Shown one piece after another: positions 9,454-16,769 of a stretch of 64,000 nt of DNA (positions are counted from its first letter, which is position 1; each line of letters opens with the position of its first letter). A model generated the notes under the pieces. That model saw nothing but the letters and a program-made list of their open reading frames with translations. It did no database searches and had not been told where the DNA came from. The DNA comes from Ruminococcaceae bacterium R-25. Its GTDB lineage: Bacteria; Bacillota; Clostridia; Saccharofermentanales; Saccharofermentanaceae. A program made the translations under genes and the position numbers. Location: assembly GCA_003149065.1 (NCBI GenBank), contig QGFZ01000002.1, positions 372,001-436,000 on the forward strand, written 5' to 3'.

Positions 9454-10356
9454 TTATGAGCGGGTGTCCTTCCTGTACTTAGTCGGCGACTTGCCGGTCG
9501 CTTTGCGGAAGACTTTGTTGAAATAATTGGGATCTTCGAAGCCGAGGCGCTGCGCTATCTCGAAGACGGGGAGATCTGTGTCCGAGAGCCAGTATTTCGC
9601 GAGGTTCATGCGGTGCTCGGCAAGAAAGGTCATGCAGGTCATACCGGTCTCTTCTACGCAGACCTTGTTCAAGGTATTACGGTTCAAGTTGAATTCCGTT
9701 GTAACCATCTCGAGTGTGATCTTCTCCCTGATGTGGTTATTGAAGTATTCGTAGAGGCGGGAGACGAACGCGGTATTGTTCTCACCGGTGGTGCTGTTGC
9801 TGATGAAACAGTACTTGAGCTTGAAGAGCAGTTCGATGAAGTAGGACCGCGAGCGGCAGGGCCAGAAACCATCAACGGAAAGCTTAAGCTCGGCATCGAG
9901 TTTCTCTATGATATCGATCATGTCCGCGAGTGACCTAGGGATAAACGAAGCCGCCTTGGGAGATTTAGAATCTTGGAAGATAAAGTTCCTTACGAGCAGG
10001 TAATCCTGATAGAGCGTCGAGCCATCAATGTTTTCAAATTCGCGCGAATAAAGACGCTCGTAGGTGAACGCGTCGTTGATGATGTAAGGCTTGAAAAATA
10101 TTATGTACGCTTGGTATTTGGATTCCTTCCTGATCTTGAGGATGTCCCTGTCGGACAGGTAGATCGCGGATGGTGCCTTAAGATCCATCAGATCGCCGTT
10201 AAGTTCTATAACCAGGTTGCCCTTGCTGAGCAATATGAGCTTGCAGCGCTCGTTGTTATCTACATACGGGAGTTCGTTCTTGAACTTGAATACGGCAAGA
10301 TCCAAGAGAATCTCGTAACCGCAGTATTTACGCAATGTGTATAACTGTTCACCCAT
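9454..10356 (-). CDS. AraC-family transcriptional regulator
   Basis: A ~300-residue regulator. The N-terminal two-thirds is a cupin-like or unknown sensing domain; the last ~95 residues form the double helix-turn-helix of AraC/XylS proteins (ITLEMVTTEFNLNRNTLNKV, then DLPVFEIAQRLGFEDPNYFN and FRKATGKSPTKYR). I used the ATG at 10356 (MGEQLYTLRKY). An in-frame GTG at 10392 would add 12 residues; neither start has a clear binding site. TATAAT lies just before the ATG, so a nearly leaderless message is possible. It is divergent from the second YbhB-like lipoprotein across about 137 bases, which makes that gene the likeliest target. Confidence 0.88.
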   Translation of the reverse strand: MGEQLYTLRKYCGYEILLDLAVFKFKNELPYVDNNERCKLILLSKGNLVIELNGDLMDLKAPSAIYLSDRDILKIRKESKYQAYIIFFKPYIINDAFTYERLYSREFENIDGSTLYQDYLLVRNFIFQDSKSPKAASFIPRSLADMIDIIEKLDAELKLSVDGFWPCRSRSYFIELLFKLKYCFISNSTTGENNTAFVSRLYEYFNNHIREKITLEMVTTEFNLNRNTLNKVCVEETGMTCMTFLAEHRMNLAKYWLSDTDLPVFEIAQRLGFEDPNYFNKVFRKATGKSPTKYRKDTRS

Positions 10357-10493
10357 ATGCAGATTATAACAAAGCATTGGTAATATTTGCACGGTCTGTG
10401 CAGATTTTACAGATAAACCGTGACGTTATTCCATTCCGGAAAAGCATACCGAAGGTCAGAATAGGGCTAACCAAAGAACAGGAAGGCGAGGAT

Positions 10494-11165
10494 ATGAAAA
10501 GCACAGATTTATTCAAATCGATGATTGCAGCAGGCATGGCCGCATCGATTCTGGCGGGAACAGCAGGCTGCTATGCTGCTGACAAGCCTTATGAGACTTC
10601 ATTTTCACAGGCGGAAGCTGTAACAGAAGCATCATCTGAAGACACGCAGGCCGTAACGGAAGCTGCTAAACCGGTTGTTACTGATTCAGGTGTTGATTTC
10701 CTTGAAGGTTATAAGAAGTTTGAATTAACATCCACGGATCTTGAGAACGGCGTCTGGGCGGATATTATCTCAAACGCCCGCGGAAACAATTCGTCACCCG
10801 AGCTCTCATGGGAACCTGTAGAGGGTGCTTCGGAGTATGTCGTTTACATGGTTGACATGAACACTCCGGATGTGATCGTGTGCGGCGTCCTCCACTGGAA
10901 AGCCGGCGGTATTACGGTAACTGAACTTCCCGAAGGATGGGCACCCTCAAGTGATTATGTAGGTCCCAATCCGGGGTCTGGCGTAACTCATATCTATGAG
11001 GTATATGTTGTGGCCCTTAAGGAACCTGTCGAAAAACTTAAGGGCGGAGTCAGAGCTCCCAATCCCAAATTCAAAGAATTCATCCAGGGCCTGGATACCG
11101 ACAGCGAAGGCAACACCGGAAACATTTTGGCATACGGCAAGATATCCGGAACCTTTACGGGTTAA
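10494..11165 (+). CDS. YbhB/PEBP-family lipoprotein, second copy
   Basis: A 223-residue paralogue of the protein at 6960-7607. It has a lipoprotein signal (lipobox LAGTAGC), an acidic Ala/Thr linker, and a PEBP domain with the same landmarks (SSPELSWEPVEGA, YVVYMVDM, LHWKAGGI, YVGPNPGSG). I chose ATG 10494 because it follows an AGGCGAGG site and gives a clean signal peptide; the open frame runs back to 10335. The divergent AraC gene is the likely regulator. Two secreted PEBP lipoproteins within 4 kb suggest a shared envelope role, though the ligand is unknown. Confidence 0.88.
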   Translation: MKSTDLFKSMIAAGMAASILAGTAGCYAADKPYETSFSQAEAVTEASSEDTQAVTEAAKPVVTDSGVDFLEGYKKFELTSTDLENGVWADIISNARGNNSSPELSWEPVEGASEYVVYMVDMNTPDVIVCGVLHWKAGGITVTELPEGWAPSSDYVGPNPGSGVTHIYEVYVVALKEPVEKLKGGVRAPNPKFKEFIQGLDTDSEGNTGNILAYGKISGTFTG

Positions 11166-11202
11166 AGCGAGTGGCTTTGCATCAAAAGAAGTAAGTTGAA
11201 AA

Positions 11203-11232
11203 AGCCCATCCGGTACATCTGCCGGATGGGCT
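11203..11232 (+). terminator. Rho-independent terminator
   Basis: A perfect 11-bp stem AGCCCATCCGG (11203-11213) and CCGGATGGGCT (11222-11232) follows the YbhB-like lipoprotein gene. Confidence 0.85.
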
Positions 11233-11267
11233 GAAATGCTTTTATTTATTGCGTTTGCTTGGGATAA

Positions 11268-11300
11268 ATCCAGAGGCTTCATCGTGGGGAAGAGGGGAAC
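11268..11300 (-). other. lysS 3'-end-like tag (putative attachment scar)
   Basis: Read leftward, this 33-base stretch encodes VPLFPTMKPLD, the conserved C-terminal sequence of class II lysyl-tRNA synthetase. The intact lysS in this window ends LLFPTMKPIDN. No other lysS sequence is present here. The frame does not stop after PLD. It has the same orientation as the real lysS end (29914) and the displaced tail at 26285-26308. I infer an old attachment site of an element that used the lysS 3' end. Confidence 0.6.
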
Positions 11301-11340
11301 GTAAAGTTAATTGCTAAATAGCCAAACATAATACATAAAC

Positions 11341-11625
11341 ATGAGAACAGTAAAAAAGACTTCTGTATTTCCAGCACCCCGCGAAATTGTTTTCGCGAAA
11401 TTACAGGAACTAAGCACACTTCAATATATTGCGGCTCCCTATGCAACATTTACACCGGTTGATCCTGATGATTCAATGGTATGGTAAGATGAAGTTGATA
11501 TTGATGCCGGGTGGAAAACCATCTTTGTCTGGCTTTGGGCTAAGGTTTTCTATGCGCATCGTCAGCGCAAATGGCTTAAACTCTTGTTCTTGAACGATAA
11601 GATAATAAACAGCAAAAAGGACTAG
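11341..11625 (+). pseudogene. SRPBCC-fold protein, internally deleted
   Basis: The frame starts MRTVKKTSVFPAPREIVFAK, typical of an SRPBCC (START/cyclase-like) family, and reaches a TAA at 11485-11487 after 48 codons. The same frame then resumes with DEVDIDAGWKTIFVWLWAK and AHRQRKWLK, which from memory is the C-terminal part of that family. Full-length relatives are about 140-150 residues, so roughly 50-60 residues in the middle are missing and a stop sits at the junction. This fits an internal deletion. The end of the frame runs into a copy of the recurrent GATAA...CAG motif (11596-11614). Confidence 0.7.
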
Positions 11626-11630
11626 ACATA

Positions 11631-12173
11631 ATGCATTATAACTATTCATATCAGCTTGATCCTAATCCCAATCTGGTTTCTTTGGATAAGGTTAAGTTTG
11701 ATCCTGTTACCGAAGAACATAGAAGCCGCATCGAGGCGGAAACGCAGCTCTTCCGGCAAAAGCGGCGTAAGGACCTGATAAGATCCATAGTCTTTTTCGT
11801 GATATCCTTGCTGCTCATCGTTCTGGGTGTGATCTTATGGCTCAAAGTATCGGTCATCCTTCTGTTTCTTCCGGTGTTTATAGCGATACCTTTCCTTATC
11901 ATTGCAATAATCTCGTTGATTTCATGCGTGGGATTTAAGGTCACAGGCATAAAGGAATGCCGGGTCACTCACCGGGAGACACATAAATATTTTACGGACA
12001 ATGCCTATGATATGCCTGTGGAAAGGAGCACTGACCGGGTTACAGTCAGGATAGAAGACACCGGTGAAGAGGTCTCCATCGTGACTGATGCTTATACCCA
12101 GATGCACTGCATTGAGGGCAAGAAGGTCTGGCTTCTCAAAACATCCAAAGGAACGATGATCTCTTTCATATGA
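11631..12173 (+). CDS. Two-TM membrane protein, unknown
   Basis: A 180-residue protein. An N-terminal soluble segment of about 50 residues rich in charge is followed by two adjacent hydrophobic helices (about 49-70 and 74-100), then a soluble C-terminal domain of about 80 residues. No family is recognised. The start is the ATG right after the SRPBCC remnant; its binding site is weak. It lies in the AT-rich accessory stretch, followed by the second copy of the 145-bp repeat. Confidence 0.6.
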   Translation: MHYNYSYQLDPNPNLVSLDKVKFDPVTEEHRSRIEAETQLFRQKRRKDLIRSIVFFVISLLLIVLGVILWLKVSVILLFLPVFIAIPFLIIAIISLISCVGFKVTGIKECRVTHRETHKYFTDNAYDMPVERSTDRVTVRIEDTGEEVSIVTDAYTQMHCIEGKKVWLLKTSKGTMISFI

Positions 12174-12254
12174 TCTCTTTCTGAAAGATAATATCCTGAA
12201 GAGAACAATCATGAAGTAATCAAGGAAAATATAATGGATGGGTGATTGTAAATT

Positions 12255-12403
12255 AAATCAGCAGAATAATTGACTAAGAAAAATCGGAGTTTGTGTAATT
12301 ATTGGGCATTTTTCAAGCCAACAAATGCACAAGCCAACTAGTGATCTTACACAACAAGCTCAACTGTATCGAAAACCTCGAAAAAATACCCGTCTTCGAT
12401 ACA
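12255..12403 (+). repeat. 145-bp dispersed intergenic repeat, copy 2
   Basis: Homologous along its length to 8256-8400, with small indels. It sits in a 431-base gap between the two-TM protein and the antitoxin gene. Beyond the repeat, the gap holds a motif copy (12508-12523) and the antitoxin promoter; no gene is visible. Confidence 0.75.
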
Positions 12404-12552
12404 CGGTCGCACTTTGGTGTATCGAACAACAACAAGAATGTTTCCTGCCCTTTATAAATACAATTAAACGCATGTTATAATCCTCGTATCTGAAAGGAAA
12501 TTCTTAGTATAGATAATAGACAGTTTTATAAACCAATAGCTTGTGTTTTCTA

Positions 12553-12568
12553 TATCATAATTATGATA
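12553..12568. promoter_or_regulatory. Palindromic operator over antitoxin promoter
   Basis: A perfect 16-bp palindrome, TATCATAATTATGATA, overlaps a -10-like TATAAT at 12567-12572, about 35 bases before the antitoxin start. Phd/YefM proteins repress their own operons at such palindromes, so autoregulation is likely. Confidence 0.6.
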
Positions 12569-12604
12569 TAATCATGATAGCTAAATGATAAGGCGGATTC
12601 GATC

Positions 12605-12862
12605 ATGATAAATATAAGACCCGTTTCAGATTTAAGGAATAAGTTTACTGATATTGAGAAAACCGTAAGCGATGGAGAACCTGTTTTTCTTACTAAGAAC
12701 GGATATGGTTCTATGGTCGTTATGAGCATTGATGCTTATTCCAGACTGACACAAAATGTTGAACAGGCATTGGACGAAGCTGATGAATTTGCAAGAAATA
12801 ACAGAGAGAGAATGACTCACGAGGAAGTGTTCGGTCAATTGCGGAGTCAGTTAAATGGCTGA
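12605..12862 (+). CDS. Phd/YefM-family antitoxin
   Basis: An 85-residue protein with the Phd/YefM N-terminal fold: MINIRPVSDLRNKFTDIEK, then PVFLTKNGYGSMVVMSIDAY, which is the DNA-binding and dimer part. The acidic C-terminal half (QALDEADEFARNN, MTHEEVFGQLR) is the usual toxin-wrapping segment. The gene ends with an 8-base overlap (ATGGCTGA) with the start of its toxin gene, the standard layout of these modules. The antitoxin is full length while the toxin is not, so it may now act only as a repressor or neutralise toxins encoded elsewhere. Confidence 0.9.
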   Translation: MINIRPVSDLRNKFTDIEKTVSDGEPVFLTKNGYGSMVVMSIDAYSRLTQNVEQALDEADEFARNNRERMTHEEVFGQLRSQLNG

Positions 12863-12998
12863 AGTCAAATACACACTTCAGTATCTCCCAACTTTTTACA
12901 CTGATCTTGAAGAGCATGTGATGTACATTTCACATGTTCTTAAGAATGTTCAAGCTGCCAATGCACAAAGCAGCACGTTATACAATCAGTATATTTGA
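12855..12998 (+). pseudogene. Truncated RelE/ParE-type toxin
   Basis: The frame opens MAEVKYTLQYLPTFYTDLEE and continues HVMYISHVLKN, the N-terminal strand and helices of a RelE/ParE toxin of the type paired with Phd/YefM. It stops after 47 residues; relatives are about 90-110. The last nine or so residues (AQSSTLYNQYI) no longer look like the family. The catalytic C-terminal strand region is missing, so no ribonuclease or gyrase-poisoning activity is expected. A GNAT gene starts 15 bases after the stop, so the rest was probably lost when that gene arrived. Confidence 0.75.
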
Positions 12999-13013
12999 AT
13001 TTGGGAATAGAAA

Positions 13014-13433
13014 ATGATAACAATAAGATATGTGACAAATGAAGATAAGCGGTTCTGGTTTGAACTTGACAAGCATTTACCGGAAGCTGAATTTGAGAAG
13101 AAAGTCCGCGACAGACAGGGATATGTTCTTTTCGAGGACAATGAGCCTGTCGGAATACTGAGATATAACCTGTTTTGGGACAACACGCCATTCTGCACTA
13201 TGCTATATATCAGGAATGATAAACACGGATGCGGATATGGCCTTAGCCTGATGAAGCATTGGGAAGACGATATGAAGAGTATGGGTTACGGAATGTTACT
13301 TACATCTACCCGGGAAGATGAGGAAGCACAGTATTTTTACAGAAAACTGGGGTATGAAGATTGCGGGAATCTCGATATTTTCTATCCGGGATTCGAACAG
13401 CCTACGGAGCTGTTCCTGAGTAAGAAACTGTAA
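13014..13433 (+). CDS. GNAT-family N-acetyltransferase
   Basis: A 139-residue GNAT-fold protein. It begins with the beta-1 strand ITIRYVTNED, has the central strand GILRYNLFWDN, and the acetyl-CoA-binding region NDKHGCGYGLSLMKHWE near residue 70. The C-terminal part has LTSTREDEEAQYFYRKLGY, the usual helix and beta-bulge. The acceptor is unknown. It is one of four GNAT genes within 5 kb, all on the plus strand, each standing as a separate small gene. It starts just after the truncated toxin. Confidence 0.88.
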   Translation: MITIRYVTNEDKRFWFELDKHLPEAEFEKKVRDRQGYVLFEDNEPVGILRYNLFWDNTPFCTMLYIRNDKHGCGYGLSLMKHWEDDMKSMGYGMLLTSTREDEEAQYFYRKLGYEDCGNLDIFYPGFEQPTELFLSKKL

Positions 13434-13500
13434 GTATAGATAAACAACAGGATAATGAACTATCAGGTAGCTGAGTTGGAATTCATGAGGAATGATAATT

Positions 13501-13803
13501 ATGGACGAAGCACGTATTTATGTTGATTTAAACGAGCGCGTTGATAAGGATATCTTCTTGTTGTCTAAGGAGGATACGAAAGTTGATTCAAAGGGGAATA
13601 TTGTCACGTTTTATGAGAATATGCCTATTCTGATTTGGAGTGATGACGGCGACGAAGAAGGAAATCCGGATAATTTGCTTGCAGACGCTGTAGCTATCAA
13701 GGCAGATCTTAGAATGTGTTCTAATTGGAGTCATGTTAAGTGGTGGTGTAGGATTGATATGTCAACACTGATCCATGAATCAGAATATAGAACAAGGAGT
13801 TAA
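13501..13803 (+). CDS. Hypothetical protein
   Basis: A 100-residue protein, MDEARIYVDLNERV..., with an acidic centre (WSDDGDEEGNPD) and a Trp/Cys-containing C-terminal part (SNWSHVKWWCRID). No signal peptide or membrane segment. I chose ATG 13501 because GAGGA lies nine bases upstream; an ATG at 13492 has no room for a site. The look is that of small single-domain proteins or immunity proteins found in accessory regions, but I do not recognise the family. Confidence 0.6.
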   Translation: MDEARIYVDLNERVDKDIFLLSKEDTKVDSKGNIVTFYENMPILIWSDDGDEEGNPDNLLADAVAIKADLRMCSNWSHVKWWCRIDMSTLIHESEYRTRS

Positions 13804-13850
13804 CCCTTAGATAAGATAAACAGTTTATCAAGTACAGGGGATCATAGCTT

Positions 13851-14384
13851 ATGGGAAAGCAGATAAATTATTACATGGAATACGACAGCTTTGTTCTTCT
13901 GGCAAAAAAGGCTGTTGAATTGGGCTGTGAGATATTGCCTTTTAGTGCTGAGGTTTTAAAGAGGGGAGCTCTTGATATCCTTTCGAAAGAAGAACTTTTG
14001 TATTGTTTTCATGTTCCTGAAGCTGGCGAAATAAAGACCGAGCAGCGTTGGGGCAAAGAACACGTAGTTCGAGGATATAATGCGAGTGGAGCAACGATTA
14101 TCGAAGCCGGTTTTTCCTACATAGACAGTAAGGATAAGCATATAACGAGAGCTCGCATATACTGTATAACAGATTATTTTGATGCTGACGGCAATCTGAT
14201 CAAAAGACCTGACTGTGTTACGAAGGTACATGAATCACTGGCAAGATATGTAAAAAAGCTGGCTCCGTATACTGAAGTAGAGTACAAGCCTGCCAATCCG
14301 CTTTACGACATAATAAAGGAGAAAAACTATATTACTCCTCAATGCTTAGCTTTGGTCCGTGAACAGGGCTATGAGCTGCATTGA
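13851..14384 (+). CDS. Hypothetical protein
   Basis: A 177-residue soluble protein beginning MGKQINYYMEYDSFV. It has a central alternating pattern (GASGATII-like stretch YNASGATIIEAGFSYID, then KHITRARIYC) and ends without a membrane segment. Similar proteins, from memory, occur singly in clostridial accessory regions, but I cannot name the family. It is preceded by a copy of the GATAA...CAG motif at 13807-13823, which includes the palindrome GATAAACAGTTTATC. Confidence 0.6.
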   Translation: MGKQINYYMEYDSFVLLAKKAVELGCEILPFSAEVLKRGALDILSKEELLYCFHVPEAGEIKTEQRWGKEHVVRGYNASGATIIEAGFSYIDSKDKHITRARIYCITDYFDADGNLIKRPDCVTKVHESLARYVKKLAPYTEVEYKPANPLYDIIKEKNYITPQCLALVREQGYELH

Positions 14385-14556
14385 AGTGGCGAGAAATCTG
14401 GCCGTCTTAATCCTGAATAAACCATACTTTCTACTTGCGTGCCATAAACTAAATCAAGCGTTGAGTAAGCTTGATAAGATCACAAAGAAGAACGGGATAC
14501 CTCATTATCACTGCAGGATATCGGAAAGAACAATAGTTAAACACATCCATACATTT

Positions 14557-14572
14557 ACATATGTCGATATGT
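14557..14572. promoter_or_regulatory. Inverted repeat upstream of arsR-type gene
   Basis: ACATAT-GTCG-ATATGT lies about 38 bases before the ArsR-family start, inside a wider partly symmetric stretch (ATACAT at 14549-14554, ATGTAT-like to 14574). ArsR/SmtB proteins bind AT-rich dyads of this kind over their own promoters. Confidence 0.5.
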
Positions 14573-14609
14573 ATGTTAATATCCTTTTGTTCAGGGGAGG
14601 TGACTGCAT

Positions 14610-14888
14610 ATGGGATACAGAGAAGATGCACGTAAGATCAAAGCATTGGCAGATGAGAACCGGCTGGCAATAATGATGTCGCTTCGGCAGAGGGAGAAAT
14701 GTGCCTGTTATCTCCTGGAAGAACTCAATATCTCTCAATCCACGCTTTCGCATCACATGAAGCTTCTTTGCGACAGCGGACTTGTTGATTACCGCAAAGA
14801 AGGAAAATGGATGCACTATTCTCTTTCAGAAGAAGGTGTAAATGCTTTCCGAGAAATGATAGATGGATATATACGGACCGACAAATGA
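14610..14888 (+). CDS. ArsR/SmtB-family metalloregulator-like repressor
   Basis: A 92-residue winged-helix protein. DARKIKALADENRLAIM opens helix 1-2. KCACYLLEELNISQSTLSHHM contains a CxC pair (C31, C33) next to the recognition helix, the position of the arsenic/cadmium-sensing cysteines in ArsR and CadC. The wing is YRKEGKWMHYSL. The start has AGGGGAGG upstream. Such regulators usually control a metal efflux gene, but the next gene is a short-chain dehydrogenase starting 17 bases later and no efflux gene is near. So the inducer is uncertain. Confidence 0.88.
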   Translation: MGYREDARKIKALADENRLAIMMSLRQREKCACYLLEELNISQSTLSHHMKLLCDSGLVDYRKEGKWMHYSLSEEGVNAFREMIDGYIRTDK

Positions 14889-14904
14889 TCTAGGAGATAC
14901 AGGT

Positions 14905-15633
14905 ATGACCTTCAAAGACAGAGTTTTTATTGTAACCGGTGCAAGTTCCGGTATGGGAAAGAGCTGTTGTGAACTTCTGCTTGAGAATGAAGCTATTGTA
15001 GCAGGCATCGATGTGAATGACAGCACGATAGAACATGAATTTTACTCACACTATAAGTCGGATGTCCTTGCAGAAGAGCAGATCCGGAAGTGTATGTCAG
15101 AAGTCGATTCCAAATACGGGCATATAGACGGTCTGGTCAATGCTGCCGGTATCTTTGGCAATAACAAGCCCTTCTATGAATTGACAAAAGAAGAATGGAA
15201 CAGAGTAATATTGGTAAATACTACCGGAACTTTTATCGTATCCAAAGCTGCAGCCCCGCTAATGATCAGGCAAAAGCAAGGCAAGATAGTCAATATAAGC
15301 TGCATAAGATCCACCATATATAAGAACAATATGGCAGATTATGCTGCTTCGAAGGGCGCAGTTACGGCGATGACATCTGCCATGGCATTGGATCTAGCTC
15401 CATATAACATTCAGGTAAATAGTGTTGCTCCCGGATTTATTTACACCGGAATGACAGCGGCTTCATTTGATATACCCGATGTGAGAGCAAAGTCAGAAGC
15501 TCTGATACCAAACGGAAGACTTGGTATGCCCAAAGACATAGCATCGGTTGTGCTGTTCCTTTTGTCTGACATGTCGGATTATGTGACAGGAACCATGTTA
15601 TTTGCTGATGGCGGCTATCACATACAGAAGTGA
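14905..15633 (+). CDS. SDR-family NAD(P)-dependent oxidoreductase
   Basis: A 242-residue classical short-chain dehydrogenase. It has the nucleotide-binding TGASSGMG (about 11-18), the structural VNAAGIFG near 88, and the catalytic Tyr-Lys in YAASKGA near 155; NISCIRST supplies the catalytic serine. The C-terminal VAPGFIYTGMT and ADGGYH are also typical. The true start is ATG 14905, preceded by AGGAG; the open frame extends back to 14863. It lies 17 bases after the ArsR-type gene and is probably its co-transcribed target. The substrate is unknown. Confidence 0.9.
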   Translation: MTFKDRVFIVTGASSGMGKSCCELLLENEAIVAGIDVNDSTIEHEFYSHYKSDVLAEEQIRKCMSEVDSKYGHIDGLVNAAGIFGNNKPFYELTKEEWNRVILVNTTGTFIVSKAAAPLMIRQKQGKIVNISCIRSTIYKNNMADYAASKGAVTAMTSAMALDLAPYNIQVNSVAPGFIYTGMTAASFDIPDVRAKSEALIPNGRLGMPKDIASVVLFLLSDMSDYVTGTMLFADGGYHIQK

Positions 15634-15680
15634 TCAGACGAGTTTCATTATGAGATAGGGATAAAAAATATATAGCATTT

Positions 15681-16124
15681 ATGGTTAAAGAGTATTCTGA
15701 TACAGAAACAGTTAAGGTCTTATTTATTGAGTATTCTCATATCAAAGGGGCGGAAAGCTGTTTTGTCTCGTTTGATAAAGAATTGAATGATCTGGATGGA
15801 TATTATTCCGGCGGAGCAATATTGATCGGATACGAAGAAGACAAACCTGTGGCCTGCGTAGCTGTCAGAAAGATAAATGACGAAACATGTGAAGGAAAAC
15901 GCTTGTTTATCAGGCCTGAATACAGAGGAAAAGGGTACGCCCGAATAATGATCAAAGCAATGACGGACAAGGCCTCTGAACTTGGATTCAAAGAAGTTGT
16001 TTTCACGACCAAACCGGAAGTCATGAGCGTAGGATACGGTCTGTATAAACGAATGGGGTTTGAAGAATTATCAGAAGAAAACGGAATTGTCTCAATGAGA
16101 ATAGATCTTAGCAGAATGAATTGA
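15681..16124 (+). CDS. GNAT-family N-acetyltransferase
   Basis: A 147-residue GNAT protein. GGAILIGYEEDKPVACVAVR forms strands 2-4, RPEYRGKGYARIM is the acetyl-CoA pyrophosphate-binding motif (R/QxxGxG/A type), and YGLYKRMGFEEL closes the fold. No substrate can be assigned. It stands alone between the SDR gene and another GNAT gene, with only a weak ribosome binding site. Confidence 0.88.
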   Translation: MVKEYSDTETVKVLFIEYSHIKGAESCFVSFDKELNDLDGYYSGGAILIGYEEDKPVACVAVRKINDETCEGKRLFIRPEYRGKGYARIMIKAMTDKASELGFKEVVFTTKPEVMSVGYGLYKRMGFEELSEENGIVSMRIDLSRMN

Positions 16125-16159
16125 GTTCCTTTTGGTTATATCAACAACTTTGAGGTGTA

Positions 16160-16690
16160 ATGAATACTATGATAAAGATACGTGAAGCCACAACAGAAGA
16201 TGCAGCAAGACTTGTTGAGATCTACTCATACTATGTGTTAAACACAGCCGTTTCATTCGAATATGAGGTTCCTTCAGTTGAGGAGTTTACCGAAAGAATG
16301 AGAAGCGTAATGAAGAAATATCCTTATCTGGTTGCGGTCAAGGATGACTACATAGTCGGATATGTGTATGCTGGAACTTACAGCGCCAGAGATGCATATT
16401 CCTGGACGGTGGCAAATTCAATATATGTGGATAAAGACTACAGAAGGCAGGGAATCGGCGCCTTGATGTATGGCGAGCTGGAGAAGCGGTTAAAAGATCT
16501 GGGTATCGTGAATATGCTTGCCGGAAGTGCCTTTTGCGAGACTGAGGATGAATATCTTTCTCACGACAGTTATGAATTCCATAAACACATGGGATATGAA
16601 AAGGTTGCTCAGTTGAAAGGGATTGGCAAGAAATTTGACCGCTGGTATGATCTTTTGTGGATGCAGAAGAAGCTGCAGCCGGAAGTATAG
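16160..16690 (+). CDS. GNAT-family N-acyltransferase (phosphinothricin-acetyltransferase-like)
   Basis: A 176-residue GNAT protein of the YncA/Pat type. IREATTEDAARLVEIYSYYV opens the fold, VSFEYEVPSVEEFTERM is the Pat-like segment, YAGTYSARDAYSWTVANSIY precedes the acetyl-CoA loop DKDYRRQGIG, and the C-terminus has FHKHMGYEKVAQLKGIG. Family members acetylate amino-acid analogues or methionine derivatives; the actual substrate is unknown. The start at 16160 follows GAGGTGTA; a second ATG at 16169 is possible. The stop TAG lies inside a GATAA...CAG motif copy (16686-16707). Confidence 0.88.
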   Translation: MNTMIKIREATTEDAARLVEIYSYYVLNTAVSFEYEVPSVEEFTERMRSVMKKYPYLVAVKDDYIVGYVYAGTYSARDAYSWTVANSIYVDKDYRRQGIGALMYGELEKRLKDLGIVNMLAGSAFCETEDEYLSHDSYEFHKHMGYEKVAQLKGIGKKFDRWYDLLWMQKKLQPEV

Positions 16691-16769
16691 ATAATAGTCA
16701 GTAAATCTTACCATTGATGGAAAACGGCGAGTGTATCATGAGACAACTTGATAGTTTGAGTTTTTAATT

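Noticed and set aside
10947-11282. 111-codon minus-strand frame starting MKPLDLSQ
   Set aside because: It is antisense to the second YbhB-like lipoprotein and the terminator. Only its first codons matter, because they are the lysS-tail tag.
14359-14673. 104-codon frame before the ArsR-type gene
   Set aside because: It crosses the end of one gene and the start of another in a different frame, and it has no ribosome site or domain.
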